From NCBI GenBank assembly GCA_023953775.1, contig JAMLJD010000003.1, positions 62,001-126,000 of the forward strand: a stretch of DNA of 64,000 nt, in the 5' to 3' direction. Every line of letters begins with the position of its first letter. Position 1 is the stretch's first letter. The DNA comes from Rhizobiaceae bacterium. Lineage in GTDB: Bacteria; Pseudomonadota; Alphaproteobacteria; Rhizobiales; Rhizobiaceae. A program made the translations under genes and the position numbers. Under the pieces are notes generated by a model. The model ran no database searches, had not been told where the DNA came from, and worked only from the letters and a program-made list of their open reading frames with translations. Positions 43,336 through 53,305 of the stretch are shown piece after piece.

Positions 43336-43734
43336 ATGAAGTCCTTTCTGCTTCAGTTCTTCACCTGGTGGCACGGCCAGACGCTCAACACGCGCTTCCA
43401 TACGTGGCGCAGGGGCGAGCGGGTCGGCGAGGACGAATTCGGCAATGTCTACTATCAGGGCGGCACGGATTCGGAAGGCAGGACGCGCCGCTGGGTGATC
43501 TATAACGGTATTTCCGACGCCTCGCTGATCCCGCCCGGCTGGCACGGCTGGATGCACCATCGCGTCGACACGCCGCCCGTGGACGAGGATTACGCGCCGT
43601 TCGAATGGCAGAAGCCGTACCTGCCGAACATGACGGGTACCGCGATGGCGTACAGGCCGAAGGGCTCGACGCTGACCAATGAAGACCGTCCGCGCGTGAC
43701 CGGCGATTACGACGCCTGGACCCCTGGGCGGTAA
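43336..43734 (+). CDS. NADH:ubiquinone oxidoreductase accessory subunit, NDUFA12 type
   Basis: This 132-residue protein matches the alphaproteobacterial homologue of mitochondrial complex I subunit NDUFA12 (B17.2). The characteristic segments are FHTWRRGERVGEDEFGNVYY, RRWVIYNGISDASLIPPGWH and GWMHHRVDTPP. It helps assemble or stabilise complex I at the inner membrane. The ATG at 43336 has GGGGAT upstream. The gene lies 77 bases after the mobile cassette, which therefore landed between the DM13 and NDUFA12 genes, possibly in the NDUFA12 promoter region. Confidence 0.92.
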   Translation: MKSFLLQFFTWWHGQTLNTRFHTWRRGERVGEDEFGNVYYQGGTDSEGRTRRWVIYNGISDASLIPPGWHGWMHHRVDTPPVDEDYAPFEWQKPYLPNMTGTAMAYRPKGSTLTNEDRPRVTGDYDAWTPGR

Positions 43735-43797
43735 TACCGGCCTCGGCGAATGGTCGGACGATGTCATTTGTTGCCACAATTTCCAACTAACGCCTTG

Positions 43798-44271
43798 GTG
43801 TCGATCACGCGGCCAATTTCAGCGGGCACCCCATTGCGCATTTCTTCCCTGACCAGATCACCCCGGCGCCTAGCTCTTGGAGCCGCAGCCTTCCTGTTTC
43901 TCGCCGGCGCGGTATCCGCACATGCCGAGCGGATCGAGAATCCGGTCGCCGAATTCACGGGCGTCGACAAGATCACCGGGCGGATCATCGATTTCGACGT
44001 CTATGTCGACGAGACGGTGCAGTTCGGCGCGCTGCAGGTGACGCCGCGTATCTGCTATTCGCGACCGGACACCGAGGAGCCGAAGACGGATTCCTTCGTC
44101 GAGGTCGACGAGATTACGCTGGACCGCAAGATCCGCCGGATCTTCAGCGGCTGGATGTTCGCCGAAAGCCCCGGCCTCAACGCGGTCGAGCATCCCGTCT
44201 ACGACGTGTGGCTGAAGGGCTGCAAGCAGTCCTCCGAAGTGCCGCCGCCGGAGGCCAAGGCCGGGAACTGA
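43798..44271 (+). CDS. DUF2155 secreted protein
   Basis: This protein of about 157 residues has a signal peptide (RRLALGAAAFLFLAGAVSAH) and the DUF2155 domain (NPVAEFTGVDKITGRIIDFD, GALQVTPRICYSRP, IFSGWMFAESPGLNAVEHPV). The function is unknown, but the gene conventionally sits between NDUFA12 and aat in rhizobia. The start is unclear: GTG at 43798 gives a compact signal peptide, while ATG at 43750 in frame would add 16 residues. Neither has a clear ribosome-binding site. Confidence 0.82.
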   Translation: MSITRPISAGTPLRISSLTRSPRRLALGAAAFLFLAGAVSAHAERIENPVAEFTGVDKITGRIIDFDVYVDETVQFGALQVTPRICYSRPDTEEPKTDSFVEVDEITLDRKIRRIFSGWMFAESPGLNAVEHPVYDVWLKGCKQSSEVPPPEAKAGN

Positions 44272-44278
44272 TCCGGGA

Positions 44279-44902
44279 TCAGTCTCGGGAAAACACTGCC
44301 GGTTCACCCTCGAGCGCGCGCTGCAGCAGCTTCTGATAGCGGTCGCGGGGAACGTCGACCGCTCCGAACCGCTTCAGATGCGATGTGGTGAACTGGGTGT
44401 CGAGGAGCACGAAGCCGCGCGCCTTCAGCCGCTCGACCAGCCGGACGAGGCAGATCTTCGAGGCGTCGCGCTCACGCGAGAACATGCTTTCGCCGAAGAA
44501 GGCGCGGCCGAGCGACACGCCGTAGAGCCCGCCGACGAGGCGCTCGCCCTGCCATGCCTCGACCGTATGGCAGTGGCCGAGGCGGAAAAGCTCGCCATAG
44601 GCCTCGCGAATCGGCCCGTTGATCCAGGTGCTCTGGCGGTTTTCGCGCTCTTCCGCGCAGCCTTCGATGACCGCCTCGAAATCGGTATCGAAGGCGATGC
44701 GGAACGGCTCCCGCCGCATCGTCTTTTCGAGGCTTCGCGGCACGTGGAAGCGGTCGAGCGGAATGATGCCGCGCGCTTCGGGGCGCACCCAGAAGACTTC
44801 GGGATCGTCGGCGCGTTCGGCCATGGGAAAGACCCCCGACGCATATGCCTTGAGCAGCAGGTCGGGGGGGATGCGGGTGCCGGGGGCGAGCGGGCGCGTC
44901 AT
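44279..44902 (-). CDS. aat: Leucyl/phenylalanyl-tRNA-protein transferase
   Basis: This 207-residue enzyme adds Leu or Phe to N-terminal Lys or Arg, marking proteins for ClpS/ClpAP degradation. [36 protein letters not shown]-like [18 protein letters not shown] and [19 protein letters not shown] are diagnostic. The length is normal. It starts 22 bases after the accC stop on the same strand. The DUF2155 gene converges on it, seven bases away. Confidence 0.95.
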   Translation of the reverse strand: MTRPLAPGTRIPPDLLLKAYASGVFPMAERADDPEVFWVRPEARGIIPLDRFHVPRSLEKTMRREPFRIAFDTDFEAVIEGCAEERENRQSTWINGPIREAYGELFRLGHCHTVEAWQGERLVGGLYGVSLGRAFFGESMFSRERDASKICLVRLVERLKARGFVLLDTQFTTSHLKRFGAVDVPRDRYQKLLQRALEGEPAVFSRD

Positions 44903-44924
44903 GGGCGCCGTATCCGTGTCCGTG

Positions 44925-46268
44925 TCACTCGGGCTCGGCGAGGAACTTCTCGAGCCAATGGATGTCGTAGTCGCCGTTTGCGATGTCGCTGTTGCCGACG
45001 AGGCGCTGGAACAGCGGCAGCGTGGTCTTGATGCCGTCGACGACGAATTCGTCGAGCGCGCGGCGCAGCCGCATCATGCATTCGACGCGGTTGCGGCCGT
45101 GAACGATCAGCTTGCCGATGAGGCTGTCGTAATAGGGCGGGATCCGGTAGCCGTTGTAGACACCGGAATCGACGCGGATGCCGAGGCCGCCGGGCGTGTG
45201 GAAATGCGAGATCGTGCCGGGCGAGGGGGCGAAGGTGCGCGGGTCCTCGGCGTTGATGCGGCATTCGATGGCGTGGCCGTGGAAGCGGATGTCGGACTGC
45301 TTGACCGAGAGGCCTCCGCCGGACGCGACGCGGATCTGCTCGTGCACGAGGTCGATGCCGGTGATCGCCTCGGTGACGGGATGCTCGACCTGCAGGCGGG
45401 TGTTCATCTCGATGAAGTAGAACTCGCCGTTTTCGTAGAGGAACTCGATCGTGCCGGCGCCGGAATAGCCGAGGTCGGCGATCGCCTTCGAGACGGTTTC
45501 GCCGATGCGGCTGCGCTGCTCGGCATTGAGCGCCGGCGACAGCGCTTCCTCCCAGACTTTCTGGTGACGGCGCTGCAGCGAACAGTCGCGCTCGCCGAGA
45601 TGGACGGCGTTGCCTGCGCCATCGCCCATCACCTGCACCTCGATGTGACGCGGCTTCTCAAGATATTTCTCGATGTAGACCGCGTCGTCGCCAAAGGCCG
45701 CTCCGGCCTCGGCGCGCGCCGTCGACAGCGCCTCGGCGAGGTCGTCCTCGGCGCGCGCGACCTTCATGCCGCGCCCGCCGCCGCCGGCCGACGCCTTGAT
45801 GAGGACGGGATAGCCGATGTCGGCGGCGATGCGGCGCGCCTCGCGGTCTTCGGTCACCGCGCCGTCGGACCCCGGCACGACGGGAATGCCGAGCCGCTTG
45901 GCGGTCCGCTTGGCCTCGATCTTGTCTCCCATGACGCGGATATGCTCCGCCGAAGGGCCGATGAAGGTGATGTTGTGCGCCTCGAGGATCTCGGCGAATT
46001 TGGCGTTCTCGGACAGGAAGCCGTAGCCGGGATGGATCGCGTCGGCGCCGGTGATCTCGCAGGCGGCGACGATCTGGTGGACGTTGAGATAGCTGTCGCG
46101 GGAGGGCGGCGGGCCAATGCACACGCTTTCGTCGGCGAGCCGCACATGCATGGCGTCGGCATCGGCGGTCGAGTGGACCGCGACGGTCTGGATGCCGAGC
46201 TCCTTGCAGGCGCGCAGCACCCGCAGCGCGATCTCGCCGCGGTTGGCGATGAGGATCTTGTGAAACAT
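44925..46268 (-). CDS. accC: Acetyl-CoA carboxylase biotin carboxylase subunit
   Basis: This 447-residue ATP-grasp enzyme carboxylates the biotin on AccB, the first step of fatty-acid synthesis. The start motif [20 protein letters not shown], the glycine-rich ATP loop [10 protein letters not shown] near residues 162-171, and [14 protein letters not shown] with the catalytic residues are intact. The start at 46268 is fixed by this N-terminus. It follows accB after 13 bases in the usual accB-accC order. Confidence 0.97.
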   Translation of the reverse strand: MFHKILIANRGEIALRVLRACKELGIQTVAVHSTADADAMHVRLADESVCIGPPPSRDSYLNVHQIVAACEITGADAIHPGYGFLSENAKFAEILEAHNITFIGPSAEHIRVMGDKIEAKRTAKRLGIPVVPGSDGAVTEDREARRIAADIGYPVLIKASAGGGGRGMKVARAEDDLAEALSTARAEAGAAFGDDAVYIEKYLEKPRHIEVQVMGDGAGNAVHLGERDCSLQRRHQKVWEEALSPALNAEQRSRIGETVSKAIADLGYSGAGTIEFLYENGEFYFIEMNTRLQVEHPVTEAITGIDLVHEQIRVASGGGLSVKQSDIRFHGHAIECRINAEDPRTFAPSPGTISHFHTPGGLGIRVDSGVYNGYRIPPYYDSLIGKLIVHGRNRVECMMRLRRALDEFVVDGIKTTLPLFQRLVGNSDIANGDYDIHWLEKFLAEPE

Positions 46269-46281
46269 CGCTCGCCCCGGC

Positions 46282-46758
46282 CTATTCGATGACGACCAGC
46301 GGCTCGCCATATTCGACGGGCTGCGAATCCTCGAACAGGATCTCGGTGACGACGCCGGCCCGCGGCGAGGGGATCTGGTTCATCGTCTTCATCGCCTCGA
46401 TGATCAGCAGCGTCTGGCCCTCGCGGACCGTCTGGCCGACCTCGATGAACGGCTTGGCGCCGGGCGCGGGCGCGCCATAGGCGGTGCCGACCATCGGCGA
46501 GGGGACGGCCTTCTTGAGACGGTCGGCGTTTGCCGGGGCGGCGGGGGCGGCCGCCTGGGACGCTGGTGCTGCGGCCGCGGGCTGCTGGGGAGCGGGCTGG
46601 GGCACGTAGGCCGTCGCCGCGACGCCCGACGACTGGCGCGACACGCGAATGCGCATGTCGTCCTGCTCGACCTCGATCTCGGTCAGGTTGGTCTCGTCGA
46701 GTATGCCCGCCAGATCGCGGATGAGCTGCTGGTCAACGCCGGTTTTCTTGTTCGTCAT
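46282..46758 (-). CDS. accB: Acetyl-CoA carboxylase biotin carboxyl carrier protein
   Basis: This 158-residue protein carries biotin on the lysine of EAMKTMNQI near residue 123 (usual motif EAMKMMN). A Pro/Ala-rich linker (residues about 53-83) joins the N-terminal helix ([20 protein letters not shown]) to the biotinyl domain. The replacement of the second methionine by threonine in the motif is seen in some homologues. It lies between aroQ and accC on the same strand. Confidence 0.96.
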   Translation of the reverse strand: MTNKKTGVDQQLIRDLAGILDETNLTEIEVEQDDMRIRVSRQSSGVAATAYVPQPAPQQPAAAAPASQAAAPAAPANADRLKKAVPSPMVGTAYGAPAPGAKPFIEVGQTVREGQTLLIIEAMKTMNQIPSPRAGVVTEILFEDSQPVEYGEPLVVIE

Positions 46759-46789
46759 CGAGCTTTCGCCCCTTTTTTTCTTCGGTCCT

Positions 46790-47227
46790 TCAAGACCGGT
46801 TCGCCAGAGCCTCGAGCGCGAGGACATATCCGTGGGGCCCGAGGCCGAGGATCACGCCCGCCGCCACGGGCGACACCATCGACACGTGCCGGAAGGGCTC
46901 GCGCGCGTGTACGTTCGAAAGATGCACTTCGATGACCGGCACCGGGCCGATCGCCCGGATCGCGTCGTGGAGTGCGATGGATGTGTGGGTATAGGCGCCG
47001 GGGTTGATGACCACGCCGAGTGCTGCGTCCGCGGCCTCGTGCAGCCAGTCGACGAGCACGCCCTCGTGATTGGTCTGCCGGAACTCGATCCCGAAGCCCA
47101 GCCGTTCGCCGGCCGCGCGGCAATCCGCCTCGATGGTGGCGAGCGTGTCCGCGCCGTAGATGCCGGGCTCGCGCCTGCCCAGCATGTTCAGGTTGGGGCC
47201 GTTGAGTACGAAGACCTTCTTTGACAT
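46790..47227 (-). CDS. aroQ: 3-dehydroquinate dehydratase, type II
   Basis: This 145-residue type II dehydroquinase acts in the shikimate pathway. [20 protein letters not shown] contains the catalytic tyrosine region, [18 protein letters not shown] the substrate loop, and [16 protein letters not shown] the catalytic histidine. The length is normal. It starts at 47227 and lies upstream of accB on the same strand, as in many alphaproteobacteria. Confidence 0.96.
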   Translation of the reverse strand: MSKKVFVLNGPNLNMLGRREPGIYGADTLATIEADCRAAGERLGFGIEFRQTNHEGVLVDWLHEAADAALGVVINPGAYTHTSIALHDAIRAIGPVPVIEVHLSNVHAREPFRHVSMVSPVAAGVILGLGPHGYVLALEALANRS

Positions 47228-47330
47228 CCCGCTTTCCCTGCGCGCAATCGGCGCGCCGGCACCTCTATAGTTGGCATAGCCGGCAGCGAAAAGAGCGCAA
47301 GCGGGTTCTTTTTCAATCCACAGAAGGAAC

Positions 47331-47351
47331 GGCCGCCGGACGGCGGCGGCC
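47331..47351 (-). terminator. Probable terminator hairpin after the DsbA-like gene
   Basis: GGCCGCCG and CGGCGGCC pair across a 5-base loop. On the minus strand the T-run is weak (GTTCCTTCTG), so this may be a partial or Rho-assisted terminator. Confidence 0.45.
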
Positions 47352-47362
47352 GCTCAAGCAGC

Positions 47363-48160
47363 TTAGCCCTCGGATTCGCGCGCCGAGCGGACGGCCTCGG
47401 TCAGCGTTTCCTGGCCCTGGGCGCCGAACACCACCTCGTCGCCGATGACGTAGGACGGGGTTCCGGTGACCGACAGCTTGTTGGCGAGGTCGTAGGTCTC
47501 GTTGAACGCAGCCTCGATGGCCGGGTTCTTCATCTCCTCGCGCAGCGCGGCCTCGTCGACGCCGAGCGACAGGGCGATGCGGATCGCGGCGGCCTCGTTG
47601 GCGCGGCCGCGGGCGCCGAGCAGGGCGGTGTGGAACTCGGCGTATTTCTCCGGCGCCAGAGCCCGGAAGGCCATGGAGACGATGTGCGCCTGCTTGGAAT
47701 CGGGCCCGAGGATCGGGAATTCCTTGAGGACGAAGCGCAGGTCGGAATCCTCGGCGGTCATCGCCTGCATGTCTTCCAGCGCGCGCTTGCAGTAGCCGCA
47801 ATTGTAGTCGAAGAACTCGACCACCGTGACGCTGGCGTCCGGATTGCCGACGATGCCGTCATGTTCGGCGTCGAAGATGCGGTCGGAGGAGCCACGGATC
47901 GTCTCGGTCTGGGCGATGCGCTGGGCCTCGCGCTGGCGCGTCTCGAGCGCCGTCTGGACCTCGACCAGCAGTTCGGGGTTTTCCAGCAGGTAGTTGCGGA
48001 CGATCTGCTCGATCTGACCCTTGTCCATCGACGGTACGGTGCGCTCCGTCGCCGGCGGCACCGCCGCGATGACCTGGCCGCTGCCGGCGAGATAGCCGAA
48101 TGCCAGCATGCCGAACGAAATGGCGACGCCGAGCGTGCCGATGACGATGGTGTTTCTCAT
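47363..48160 (-). CDS. DsbA-family thiol-disulfide oxidoreductase
   Basis: This 265-residue exported protein has an N-terminal hydrophobic anchor or signal (IVIGTLGVAISFGMLAFGYL). Its helical region (residues 45-95) resembles a Scs/Dsb-type dimerisation part, and it ends in a DsbA-like thioredoxin fold. The CxxC active site is CGYC in FFDYNCGYCKRALEDM near residues 120-135, and the cis-proline is in VTGTPSYVIGD. It probably forms or shuffles disulfides in the periplasm. Confidence 0.92.
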   Translation of the reverse strand: MRNTIVIGTLGVAISFGMLAFGYLAGSGQVIAAVPPATERTVPSMDKGQIEQIVRNYLLENPELLVEVQTALETRQREAQRIAQTETIRGSSDRIFDAEHDGIVGNPDASVTVVEFFDYNCGYCKRALEDMQAMTAEDSDLRFVLKEFPILGPDSKQAHIVSMAFRALAPEKYAEFHTALLGARGRANEAAAIRIALSLGVDEAALREEMKNPAIEAAFNETYDLANKLSVTGTPSYVIGDEVVFGAQGQETLTEAVRSARESEG

Positions 48161-48513
48161 GACGATCCCGATCCTGTCGTTAATTCCTGGTTCCGTTGTC
48201 CATTCAGTGTCGCGGCGTCGTCCAAAGGTTCACCAGCATGCGTCATCCTTTTTGGTTCGCGACGGCGGACGATGCCGTCGCGAAGGCCGACCGGTCGGAC
48301 GCTGCCGCGCCATGCCGCCACGGTCCGCCTGCATATAGAGGCACACCTACCCGAGCCCGCGGGCCGTGAAAAGCCGAACCCGATGCGATCATCACGTTGT
48401 GATCGGCAGATAATCCGGCTTTTGTACGGCATGGGCGGCGGCGCCGGGCCGGAAAGACGAGGGGCCGGCATTTGCATGCCGGCCCCTGCTGATCGTCTCG
48501 AAACTGCAAGAAG
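48161..48513. other. Intergenic region between the DsbA-like gene and rne
   Basis: These 353 bases contain no convincing ORF. Near the rne end there is a perfect 11-bp hairpin (48461-48486). The rest presumably holds the promoter of the DsbA-like gene. Confidence 0.5.
48461..48486 (-). terminator. Hairpin after rne
   Basis: GGGGCCGGCAT and ATGCCGGCCCC form a perfect 11-bp stem with a TTGC loop, 28 bases beyond the rne stop. The following minus-strand bases (TCGTCTTTCC) are only modestly T-rich, so it is a probable, weaker terminator. Confidence 0.6.
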
Positions 48514-51252
48514 CTAGAAGAAGCTCTTGCGCTGCCACCAGCCGGCGCGGCGCGGCTTGTCGTCGTCGGCCGGCGCGTCCTCGACGCCCGACGACACCAC
48601 GACGGGGTCGACAGCCGGTTCGGCGGCCGGCTCGACTGTCGGTTCGGCCACCGACTCCGCGACCTCTTCCGCCTCCACGGGCGCTGCCGCGGCAGCGGCC
48701 TTGCGGGTGGTCCTGCGCGGGCGCTTGGGCGCCTTCGGCTCCCCGGCGGCCTCGGCTCCGCTGTTCGCGACGGCCGGTTCGGCCTCTTCGGCAGGCTCGG
48801 CGGCCTTCTTGCGCGACCGCTTCGGCGCGGCCTCGTTGTCGGCGGCCTTTTTCGTCGAGGCGCGGGCGCGCTTCGGCTTCTCGGCGGCAGGGGCGGCCGG
48901 TTCCTCGGCAGCCGCGCTCTCCGGCTCGGCCAGCGCGGCGGGCTCGGCCATGTCGGCCGCGGCCTCGGCTACCTCGGCAGGGGTTTCGGCTTCCGCTTCG
49001 GCGGCGGGCTGCCCGGAACCCGTCTCCGAGGCGTCTTCCCGTACCGCGTCATCGGCGGCGGCATCCTGCTGGCGATTGCGGCGTCCGCCGCGCTTGCCGC
49101 GACGGCGCTTCCGGCGTTCGCCGCCATCCTCGTCGGACGCCTCGTCGGAGCCGGCCCGGGCCTCGTCCGCGCTGTCGGTGTCGTCCGCAGGGGATGCGCC
49201 GTCGTCGTCGGCGCCCTGATGCTGGGCGTCCGCCTGGCGGTCGCGACCACCGCGCCGGCGCCGGCGCCGGCGGCGCTTGCGGTCACGCGACTGGTCGCCG
49301 GCCTCGGACTGGTCACCCTGCACCGCAGTCTCCTCGATGTCGGCCTCGTCCTCGCTGTCGTCTTCGTCCAGCGGGGCGAGGTCGATCACCGGCGGTTCCG
49401 GCATGCCTTCCGGACGAATCGCCGGCGCGCCCCTGGAGATGGCGAAATGCTGGCCGCCGACGTCGTCGTCGGCCTCTATGGTGATCGTCAGGCCGAAACG
49501 CTGCTCGAGGTCGACGAGCATGCCGCGCTTGTTGTTGAGGATGTAGAGCGCGGTCGCCACCGGCGTGCGGACACTGATGTGGTTGCGCGCGTCCTTGAGC
49601 AGGAATTCCTCGATCGCCCGGATGACCAGCAGCGCGACCGAGGAATCGGAGCGCACATGGCCGGTTCCGCCGCAATGCGGGCAGGGCTTCATGGTCGATT
49701 CGAGCACGCTGGCGCGGATACGCTGGCGCGACATCTCGAGCAGGCCGAAATGCGAGATCCGCCCGACCTGGATGCGCGCGCGATCGTTCTTGAGGCAGTC
49801 CTTGATCCGCTTCTCGACCGCGCGGTTGTTGCGGTTCTCCTCCATGTCGATGAAGTCGATGACGATCAGGCCGGCGAGATCGCGCAGCCTGAGCTGGCGG
49901 GCGACTTCGTCGGCTGCCTCCAGATTGGTCTGGAGCGCGGTGTCCTCGATCGAGTGCTCGCGCGTCGAGCGGCCGGAGTTGACGTCGATCGCGACCAGAG
50001 CCTCGGTCTGGTTGATGATGATGTAGCCGCCCGACTTGAGAGTGACCTGCGGCTGCACCATGCGGTCGAGCTGGGCCTCGATACCGTTGCGCGCGAAGAT
50101 CGGAACATTGTCGCGGTAGGGCTGAACCACCTTGGCGTGGCTCGGCATCAGCATCCGCATGAAGTCCTTGGCTTCGCGATAACCCTCGTCGCCGGCGACG
50201 AGAATCTCGTCGATGTCCTTGTTGTAGAGATCGCGGACGGAGCGCTTGATCAGGCTGCCTTCCTCGTAGACGAGGTTCGGCGCCGTCGATTCCAGCGTCA
50301 GGTTGCGCACGTTCTCCCACATGCGCATCAGATATTCGTAGTCGCGCTTGATCTCGGCCTTGGTGCGGTTTTCGCCAGCGGTGCGCAGGATGACGCCCAT
50401 GCCCTGCGGCACTTCGAGCTCGCGGACCACTTCCTTGAGCCGCTTGCGGTCCTGGGCGCTGGTGATCTTGCGCGAAATGCCGCCGCCGCGCGCGGTGTTG
50501 GGCATCAGGACCGAATAGCGGCCGGCGAGCGAAAGGTAGGTCGTCAGCGCCGCACCCTTGTTGCCGCGCTCTTCCTTGACCACCTGCACCAGCATGATCT
50601 GCCGGCGCTTGATGACTTCCTGGATCTTGTAGTGACGGCGGACAGGCTTGCGGCGGTGCTGCACCTCGTCGAGCGCATCGTCGGCGCCGACCGATTCGAC
50701 GTCGCCGGCATCGCCGTTCTGGTCACCGTCGCCGTTTGTCTCCTGGCCGTTGTCGTCGCCGGCCTCGGCAGGGACCGCCTCGGAGACGACGTCAGCATCG
50801 ACGGCCTCGGCGATCTCGGCGGGGTTTTCGGCTTCGCCGGCAACCGAAGCCTGCGCGTCGTCGTTGCCACCACTGGCCTTCGCCCGGCCACGTCCGCGCT
50901 TGCGCCGCCGGTTGCGGCCGCGCTGTTCTTCCTCGTCGTCGTTGTCCTCGTCCTCCGCTTCGGCGGCCTCTTCCTCGGCGCGCAGCAGAGCCTGACGGTC
51001 GGCGACAGGGATCTGGTAATAGTCGGGATGGATTTCGCTGAAGGCGAGGAAACCGTGGCGGTTTCCGCCATATTCGACGAATGCCGCCTGAAGGGACGGT
51101 TCGACGCGCGTGACGCGCGCGAGATAGATATTTCCCCTTAGCTGCTTCTTGTCCTGTGATTCGAAATCGAATTCTTCAATACGATTACCGCGTGTGACGA
51201 CAACTCTCGTTTCCTCCGGGTGGGAGGCGTCTATAAGCATTTTGTTGGCCAT
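48514..51252 (-). CDS. rne: Ribonuclease E
   Basis: This 912-residue endoribonuclease starts mRNA decay and processes rRNA and tRNA. The N-terminal S1 region (GNIYLARVTRVEPSLQAAFV) is interrupted by a long acidic insert (residues about 90-200). The catalytic aspartate region is VIDFIDMEENRNNR and the Zn-link is CPHCGGTGHV. The C-terminal third is low-complexity: a run of eight or more arginines near residue 680, then Ala/Glu/Lys-rich sequence and the end RRAGWWQRKSFF. That tail is the likely degradosome and RNA-binding region. A 620-bp leader lies upstream. Confidence 0.96.
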   Translation of the reverse strand: MANKMLIDASHPEETRVVVTRGNRIEEFDFESQDKKQLRGNIYLARVTRVEPSLQAAFVEYGGNRHGFLAFSEIHPDYYQIPVADRQALLRAEEEAAEAEDEDNDDEEEQRGRNRRRKRGRGRAKASGGNDDAQASVAGEAENPAEIAEAVDADVVSEAVPAEAGDDNGQETNGDGDQNGDAGDVESVGADDALDEVQHRRKPVRRHYKIQEVIKRRQIMLVQVVKEERGNKGAALTTYLSLAGRYSVLMPNTARGGGISRKITSAQDRKRLKEVVRELEVPQGMGVILRTAGENRTKAEIKRDYEYLMRMWENVRNLTLESTAPNLVYEEGSLIKRSVRDLYNKDIDEILVAGDEGYREAKDFMRMLMPSHAKVVQPYRDNVPIFARNGIEAQLDRMVQPQVTLKSGGYIIINQTEALVAIDVNSGRSTREHSIEDTALQTNLEAADEVARQLRLRDLAGLIVIDFIDMEENRNNRAVEKRIKDCLKNDRARIQVGRISHFGLLEMSRQRIRASVLESTMKPCPHCGGTGHVRSDSSVALLVIRAIEEFLLKDARNHISVRTPVATALYILNNKRGMLVDLEQRFGLTITIEADDDVGGQHFAISRGAPAIRPEGMPEPPVIDLAPLDEDDSEDEADIEETAVQGDQSEAGDQSRDRKRRRRRRRRGGRDRQADAQHQGADDDGASPADDTDSADEARAGSDEASDEDGGERRKRRRGKRGGRRNRQQDAAADDAVREDASETGSGQPAAEAEAETPAEVAEAAADMAEPAALAEPESAAAEEPAAPAAEKPKRARASTKKAADNEAAPKRSRKKAAEPAEEAEPAVANSGAEAAGEPKAPKRPRRTTRKAAAAAAPVEAEEVAESVAEPTVEPAAEPAVDPVVVSSGVEDAPADDDKPRRAGWWQRKSFF

Positions 51253-51872
51253 TATGCCTTTTCTCCCCGGCCACCAAAGCGCAGCGAACCGGCGCCTGTG
51301 CGCGCCGGTTCCGCTCTGCGGTATATGGATGGCTGGATAAATGCAGGTCCGTCAGGTGACACCGCGCGCGAGACAGCCCGCCCGCGGCCAAGAAGGCGCG
51401 GGGGTTCCGGGACGTGTCCGATGCATTCGCGCTTGAAATCATTGCGTCATTCAACGGTTCCGTTTCAACCAAAGCCCGGCAAGCCGGACCAGCTCCTTGC
51501 TCTTGTCGAGCCGGCACGAAGCCAAGGCTCCGGCCGTTTTCCTCATACAAAGGGTTTCACGTTTCACGGAAACGCCTTGAAGAAATTCACAGGGACCGTT
51601 TCTTGCCCGCCGAAAAGCCGGAATCGGCACAACGATTTTCGACTTTTTGCGCCTCCCGAATCAGTCGGGGCGCACCGGTGGGGCATTGCGGTGACCCGCC
51701 GTCGCTTTTATGATTTGACAGTGTTGATGGCAACCCTGATTTGGATGCCGGCAAACTCGCCGCGCGACACGGCTGCCACCGAAAGGCTTGCTTAACCATA
51801 GGCGTCTACGAGTCGTTGGGTCCTGACCCTAGTCATCGAGCTCTCACGGGACGACAAGAAGACCGGAACAGA
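51253..51872. promoter_or_regulatory. Long leader region upstream of rne and divergent amidase promoter region
   Basis: No convincing gene lies in these 620 bases. E. coli rne has a long 5' UTR through which RNase E limits its own mRNA; a similar leader is plausible here but untested. A TTGACA hexamer at 51716 on the plus strand could serve the amidase gene, although no good -10 element is seen at the right spacing. Confidence 0.45.
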
Positions 51873-53123
51873 ATGCGAAGACTCGCGACCGCCGCTTCGA
51901 CCCGCATACCGATCCTCCGTTTCCTGGCGGTGTTCGCGACGGTGGTGCTGGCTGGTCTGTCGAGCCTGCCGCCTATAGGGGCGCATGCCGAGGCCGCGCC
52001 GCTGCTCGCCCACGCCTACAGGATGGCGGGCGATGCGCAGCGGACGCGGATCGTGCTGCATTTCGACCGCGACCCCGAGCCGCGCTTCTTTCTCCTGCGC
52101 AGCCCTTACCGGCTGGTGATCGACCTGCCGGCGACCAAATTCGTGATCGACCCCGACGAAACCAATGCGCGGGGCATGGTGACGAGCGTGCGCTACGGCC
52201 GCATGGGCGAGGACACGTCACGGCTCGTGCTGTCGCTGGATTGCCCCTTCGAAGTCGAAAACCTGCAGATCATCGAGAACGAGACGTCGCCCGGCTACCG
52301 GCTGGTCGCAGACATCGTCGCGACCTCGACCGACCGGTTCGACACGGCCCTTGCGGAACAGATCGCCTCGACCGGTTCGACCAAGGCGGCCGGCAAGGCC
52401 GACCGTCTCGGCAAGGCCGAGGATACCGGCAAGCCGTTCACGATCGTGATCGATCCCGGCCATGGCGGGATCGACGGCGGCGCGGAAGGCGTGTCCGGCA
52501 TCGCCGAAAAAGAGATCACGCTGACATTCGCGACCGAATTGCAGAAGAAACTCAGCGAGACCGGCAAGTACCGGGTCTTCCTGACCCGCGACAGCGACGT
52601 CTTCCTGCGCCTCGACGAACGGGTGCGAATCGCGCGCCAGCACGAAGCCGACCTGTTCGTCTCCGTCCATGCGGACACGATCCGGCTGCGCGGCATCCGT
52701 GGCGCGACCGTCTATACGGTCTCCGACCGGGCCTCGGACGCCGAATCGGCCGCGACCGCGATGCGCGAAAACCTGTCCGACCAGCTTGCCGGCTTCGAGA
52801 TCGAGGACGAGGACCACGCCGTCGCCGATATCCTGGCCGACCTGATCCGGCGCGAGACGCATTCGTTTTCGATGCGATTTGCGCGCTCGCTGATCGGCGA
52901 ACTGTCCAACACGATCGAATTGATCAACAATCCGCATCGATTTGCGGGATTCCGCGTGCTAAAGGCGCCCGACGTTCCCTCGGTGCTGCTGGAACTCGGC
53001 TATCTGTCGAATGCCAAGGACGAGGAACAGCTTCGCAACCCGGAATGGCGAGGAAAGGCGATCGACAGCCTCGTTTCGGCGATCGAACTGTTCTCTGCGG
53101 ACCGGGCGCGTCTCGGCGGGTGA
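51873..53123 (+). CDS. N-acetylmuramoyl-L-alanine amidase with AMIN domain
   Basis: This 416-residue periplasmic enzyme cuts septal peptidoglycan between MurNAc and L-Ala. It has a signal peptide (hydrophobic run RFLAVFATVVLAGLSSLPPI), an AMIN-like targeting domain (about residues 45-160, RTRIVLHFDRDPEPRFFLLR) and an Amidase_3 domain. Its zinc ligands are in DPGHGGIDGG, EKEITL and VSVHADT, and the catalytic Glu is in LLELGYLSN. The ATG at 51873 gives a proper signal peptide; the frame is open for 44 codons upstream. PBP1A follows. Confidence 0.94.
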   Translation: MRRLATAASTRIPILRFLAVFATVVLAGLSSLPPIGAHAEAAPLLAHAYRMAGDAQRTRIVLHFDRDPEPRFFLLRSPYRLVIDLPATKFVIDPDETNARGMVTSVRYGRMGEDTSRLVLSLDCPFEVENLQIIENETSPGYRLVADIVATSTDRFDTALAEQIASTGSTKAAGKADRLGKAEDTGKPFTIVIDPGHGGIDGGAEGVSGIAEKEITLTFATELQKKLSETGKYRVFLTRDSDVFLRLDERVRIARQHEADLFVSVHADTIRLRGIRGATVYTVSDRASDAESAATAMRENLSDQLAGFEIEDEDHAVADILADLIRRETHSFSMRFARSLIGELSNTIELINNPHRFAGFRVLKAPDVPSVLLELGYLSNAKDEEQLRNPEWRGKAIDSLVSAIELFSADRARLGG

Positions 53124-53305
53124 GTGGCGGCCTGTTGCGGCGACGCAACATGGCGCTGGCGATTACGCGTAGCGGCGATCATTGCGGCGCTTGCCGCAAT
53201 TTGCACACAACAAGGCGACAGGACTGACGCCATTGACGAAATGCGCCCGCGTCGGAGGACGAGGGCGGCGCCGGCAGGACGATCCGGCGAAGGACTGGAG
53301 TGGGC

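Noticed and set aside
49194..51141. Long plus-strand frames opposite rne
   Set aside because: The low-complexity rne sequence gives open frames on both strands; rne has full domain support.
51414..51713. A 99-codon ORF in the rne leader region
   Set aside because: No ribosome-binding site, no recognisable family and no protein-like conservation signal; more likely leader RNA.
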